64,000 nucleotides of DNA from Pseudomonas campi (lineage in GTDB: Bacteria; Pseudomonadota; Gammaproteobacteria; Pseudomonadales; Pseudomonadaceae). The notes under the pieces were generated by a model, which searched no databases, was not told the DNA's origin, and worked only from the letters and a program-made list of their open reading frames with translations. The position numbers were made by a program, and so were the translations under genes. The stretch covers positions 4,278,001-4,342,000 of the forward strand of contig NZ_CP053697.2 in NCBI RefSeq assembly GCF_013200955.2, written 5' to 3'. Below are positions 61,577 through 64,000 of the stretch, piece by piece. The first letter of the stretch is position 1. The number at the start of each line of letters is the position of its first letter.

Positions 61577-62221
61577 TCAGCGAGCGGCACGCTCTTTGTC
61601 GATAAGGTAATTGGCGACCTGCAGCAGCTGTTTCTCACCACCAGCAGAACGCACATCGAAACGGTATTTGCCGTTGACGATCAGCACCGGTACGCCCGTG
61701 ATCTGATAGGCCTTGGCCAGTTGCTTGGCCTTGGCCATCTGGCCCTTCACGGCAAAGGAATTGTAGGTGTTGAGGAAGGAGTCGCGATCCACACCCTGCT
61801 CGACGAGGAAGTCGGCCATTTCTTCCGGATCCTTCAGTTCCTTGCCTTGCTTGTGGATGGCATCGAACACGGCCTTGTGCACACGCTGCTCGACCTTCAT
61901 CAGGTCGAGGGTGATGTACAGCTGGCCATGGATATCCCAGGTACGTCCGAACAGGGCCGGTACACGAGTGAAATGGACGTCGGATGGCAGCTTCTCGACC
62001 CAGGCATTGAGGGTCGGCTCGAGTTGGTAGCAATGCGGGCAACCGTACCAGAACAGTTCAACCACCTCGATCTTGCCTGGCTGGGAGACCGGGACCGGCT
62101 TCTGCAACTCGACATAGTGCTGGCCGGCCTTGACCGGTTCGGCTTCGACCGATTCGGCCTGAACACCAAAACTGAACAGGCTGAGGCTGGCGATAGCAGC
62201 ACTAAACATCAGGTTACGCAT
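61577..62221 (-). CDS. dsbA: DsbA, periplasmic thiol:disulfide oxidoreductase
   Basis: The 214-residue protein has a signal peptide (MRNLMFSAAIASLSLFSFGV, cleavage near QAE), the active site GCPHC with Cys61 and Cys64 in ELFWYGCPHCYQ, and the cis-proline in GVPVLIVNGKYR. It introduces disulfides into exported proteins. ATG 62221 is the start before the signal peptide; the frame upstream into the terminator region is rejected. Confidence 0.95.
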   Translation of the reverse strand: MRNLMFSAAIASLSLFSFGVQAESVEAEPVKAGQHYVELQKPVPVSQPGKIEVVELFWYGCPHCYQLEPTLNAWVEKLPSDVHFTRVPALFGRTWDIHGQLYITLDLMKVEQRVHKAVFDAIHKQGKELKDPEEMADFLVEQGVDRDSFLNTYNSFAVKGQMAKAKQLAKAYQITGVPVLIVNGKYRFDVRSAGGEKQLLQVANYLIDKERAAR

Positions 62222-62315
62222 GCATGACTCCTTGGCAAATGGATGCCGCTCGGGGCGGGCCTGGGTTCGACCGGCGGCCCGGGTGCGGGTTCCGGCATTG
62301 TAGCGGCGACGCCCA

Positions 62316-62345
62316 TAAAAAAGGGCGGCCGTAGCCACCCTTTTT
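62316..62345 (-). terminator. Intrinsic terminator after cytochrome c4
   Basis: On the minus strand aaaagggtggc/gccgccctttttt with a TACG loop is followed by a run of T. It lies 19 bp after the cytochrome c4 stop and also reads as a terminator in the other direction. Confidence 0.88.
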
Positions 62346-62363
62346 GCGAGCGTTCATCCGAGC

Positions 62364-62987
62364 TTAGTGCAGGCCCTGGATGTAGCTGGATACTGCCGCG
62401 ATATCCTTGTTGCTCAGCTTGGCAGCGATGGCACGCATGATCAGCGTGTCGCCATCGTTGGTGCGGTTGCCTTCGCGGAAGTCGGTCAGCTGCTTGGCCA
62501 CGTACGCGCCATGCTGGCCACCCAGCTTGGGGTAACCGGCAAGCGCATTGCCCGCGCCGTTTGGCGAGTGGCAACCGGTGCAGGCTGGCATGCCTTCTTC
62601 CAGCTTGCCGCCGCGGAACAGTTCGGCACCACGGGCAACCAGCGCCGGATCGGCAGCGCCGACGCTCATGCTCTGGCTGGCGTAGTAGGCCGCGATGTCG
62701 GCCAGATCCTGATCGCTGAGGTTGGTCAGCAGGCCGGTCATTTCGACGATCTGGCGCTTGCCGGACTTCACATCCTGCAGCTGCTTGAACAGGTATTTCT
62801 CACCCTGGCCAGCCAGTTTCGGGAAGTTCGGGGCGGCGCTGTTGCCGTCAGCCCCGTGGCACGCGCCACACACGGCGGTTTTCGTCTTGCCAGCTTCGGC
62901 ATCGCCAACGATCGCGGCGCCACCAGCAGCATATGCTGCGGAGGAGAGGCCCAGGCTCAACAGCAGAGTCACGAGTACTTTGTTCAT
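62364..62987 (-). CDS. Cytochrome c4 (diheme)
   Basis: The 207-residue protein has a signal peptide (cleavage after YAA region, residues 1-20) and two heme-binding sites, CGACH (40-44) and CTGCH (136-140), in two similar halves. It is a periplasmic electron carrier for terminal oxidases or other periplasmic redox partners. The smaller cytochrome gene 44 bp upstream points the same way. Confidence 0.95.
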   Translation of the reverse strand: MNKVLVTLLLSLGLSSAAYAAGGAAIVGDAEAGKTKTAVCGACHGADGNSAAPNFPKLAGQGEKYLFKQLQDVKSGKRQIVEMTGLLTNLSDQDLADIAAYYASQSMSVGAADPALVARGAELFRGGKLEEGMPACTGCHSPNGAGNALAGYPKLGGQHGAYVAKQLTDFREGNRTNDGDTLIMRAIAAKLSNKDIAAVSSYIQGLH

Positions 62988-63031
62988 CAGCTAATCCAAT
63001 AACGGCTAGAGGTAAAAGAGTTTCTGCGGGA

Positions 63032-63325
63032 TTACTCGCTCATCACCTTGATGACGGCCTGGTAGTCCTCTGCAGTGCAGTCCATGCACAAACCACGCGG
63101 CGGCATGGCATTCAAACCATTGGTCACGCTGGCTACCAGCGCGTCCATGCCTTTGGCCAGACGCGGCTCCCAGGCTGCCTTGTCGCCACGCTTGGGCGCT
63201 ATCGGCAATTGTCCATCGTGGCAGGCCGCGCAAGCCTTGGCATATACCGCCTCGGCATCCTGTGCAGCCTGTACATTAGCGGACAGGGCACAAAGTGCCG
63301 CTACTGCGATCAATACTTTTTTCAT
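63032..63325 (-). CDS. Small monoheme cytochrome c (cytochrome c5-like)
   Basis: The 97-residue protein has a signal peptide (residues 1-20), the heme motif CAACH (32-36) and a later pair LCMDC, the extra cysteines typical of cytochrome c5. It is likely periplasmic, acting with cytochrome c4 as electron donor. It is divergent from engB across 181 bp. Confidence 0.92.
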   Translation of the reverse strand: MKKVLIAVAALCALSANVQAAQDAEAVYAKACAACHDGQLPIAPKRGDKAAWEPRLAKGMDALVASVTNGLNAMPPRGLCMDCTAEDYQAVIKVMSE

Positions 63326-63506
63326 GGGCCAACCTCATCAGGTTGGGAACGATCTGCGTTCTATCGCGCAGCTGATTTGTTCGTTCCCGGAACAACGGAC
63401 GGGACAAAGCGCACACAAAATCTGCGGCATTATATACTGGCGTCGCTGAAACGGAAGCGACACCATGCCGCGCCTCACGCGGCGCCCGCCCCAACCGGAA
63501 CCTCCC

Positions 63507-64000
63507 ATGCAACCCAAGAATCCCATCATCGGTCTGTGCCAACAGGCTACGTTCATGATCAGTGCGGCCAAGGTCGACCAGTGCCCGCCAGACGAAGGCT
63601 ATGAAGTGGCCTTCGCCGGGCGCTCCAACGCCGGCAAGTCGAGTGCGCTGAACACCCTGACCCATGCCAACCTGGCCCGCACCTCGAAGACGCCGGGCCG
63701 CACCCAGCTGCTCAACTTCTTCACCCTGGACGAAGAGCGCCGCCTGGTCGACCTGCCCGGTTATGGCTATGCCAAGGTGCCAATTCCGCTCAAACAGCAC
63801 TGGCAGCGCCACCTGGAAGCCTACCTGAGCAGCCGCGAGAGCTTGGTCGGGCTGATCCTGATGATGGATATCCGCCATCCGTTGACCGAGTTCGACCGCA
63901 TGATGCTCGACTGGTCAAAGGCCAGCCACATGCGCCTGCACATTCTGCTGACCAAGGCCGACAAGCTGACCTTCGGCGCCGCCAAGAACGCCCTGCTCAA
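63507..64000 (+). CDS. engB: EngB (YihA) ribosome-biogenesis GTPase, truncated by the window end
   Basis: The first 164 residues are present with no stop before the window end. G1 GRSNAGKSSALN, G2 TPGRTQLLNFF, G3 DLPGYGYAKV and G4 LLTKADKL are all seen, which define EngB. It acts late in 50S assembly. The start ATG 63507 follows the GGAAC stretch. The usual neighbour polA would lie further right. Confidence 0.95.
   Translation, partial: MQPKNPIIGLCQQATFMISAAKVDQCPPDEGYEVAFAGRSNAGKSSALNTLTHANLARTSKTPGRTQLLNFFTLDEERRLVDLPGYGYAKVPIPLKQHWQRHLEAYLSSRESLVGLILMMDIRHPLTEFDRMMLDWSKASHMRLHILLTKADKLTFGAAKNALL

Overview
The window looks like a chromosomal segment of a Pseudomonas species. It is GC-rich with strong third-position G/C bias, and it carries Pseudomonas-type REP palindromes (GTAGCCCGGATGCAATCCGG and TGGGAGCG... 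types). At the right end, ampDh2, a DgcP-type diguanylate cyclase, an EEP nuclease, dsbA, cytochrome c4, a small cytochrome c and engB occur in the order known from Pseudomonas aeruginosa. recC, recB and recD, a chemotaxis transducer and a Na/Pi-type transporter also match pseudomonad gene sets. The species assignment is inference; no rRNA or tRNA gene was seen.

Region 1 (1-17.9 kb) is a surface-glycan island with visibly lower and uneven GC content. It holds a lipoprotein sulfatase, two Fe(II)/2-oxoglutarate-type oxygenases, two acyltransferase-3 proteins, a methyltransferase, a tandem pair of related GT2 glycosyltransferases, a sulfotransferase, a Wzm/Wzt-type ABC exporter, a 1007-residue sulfotransferase-GT2-GT2 fusion, a HAD-domain protein and a last GT2. 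Together they suggest ABC-exported, acylated, methylated and possibly sulfated polysaccharide. Region 2 (18.1-24.9 kb) has two small secreted DUF2388 proteins, a DUF4105 protein, a GFA-type protein, an AEC permease, a TerC protein, and a two-gene cassette of a patatin-like phospholipase followed by a LecA-like lectin-fold protein.

Region 3 (24.9-31 kb) is a four-gene operon: PspA/IM30 protein, AAA+ ATPase, membrane coiled-coil protein, and a membrane-anchored substrate-binding/OmpA hybrid. A lone periplasmic solute-binding protein follows upstream. Region 4 (31-41.1 kb) is recC-recB-recD, interrupted between recC and recB by a Fic-domain gene with its own AT-rich promoter. A REPIN lies inside the recC reading frame.

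Region 5 (41.3-53.9 kb) is about signalling and transport: a structured leader with a strong terminator in front of a globin-PAS-GGDEF-EAL protein, a translationally coupled PAS chemotaxis transducer, a Na/Pi cotransporter, a DUF5924 protein, and two chemotaxis transducers with almost identical signalling domains. Between the last two lies a scar of a divergent flavohemoprotein/NorR-type regulator locus. Region 6 (54-64 kb) is mostly housekeeping: lipoproteins, AmpDh2, MarC, a 269-bp MITE-like element, a cryptochrome-DASH photolyase, DgcP, an EEP nuclease, DsbA, two c-type cytochromes and the start of engB.
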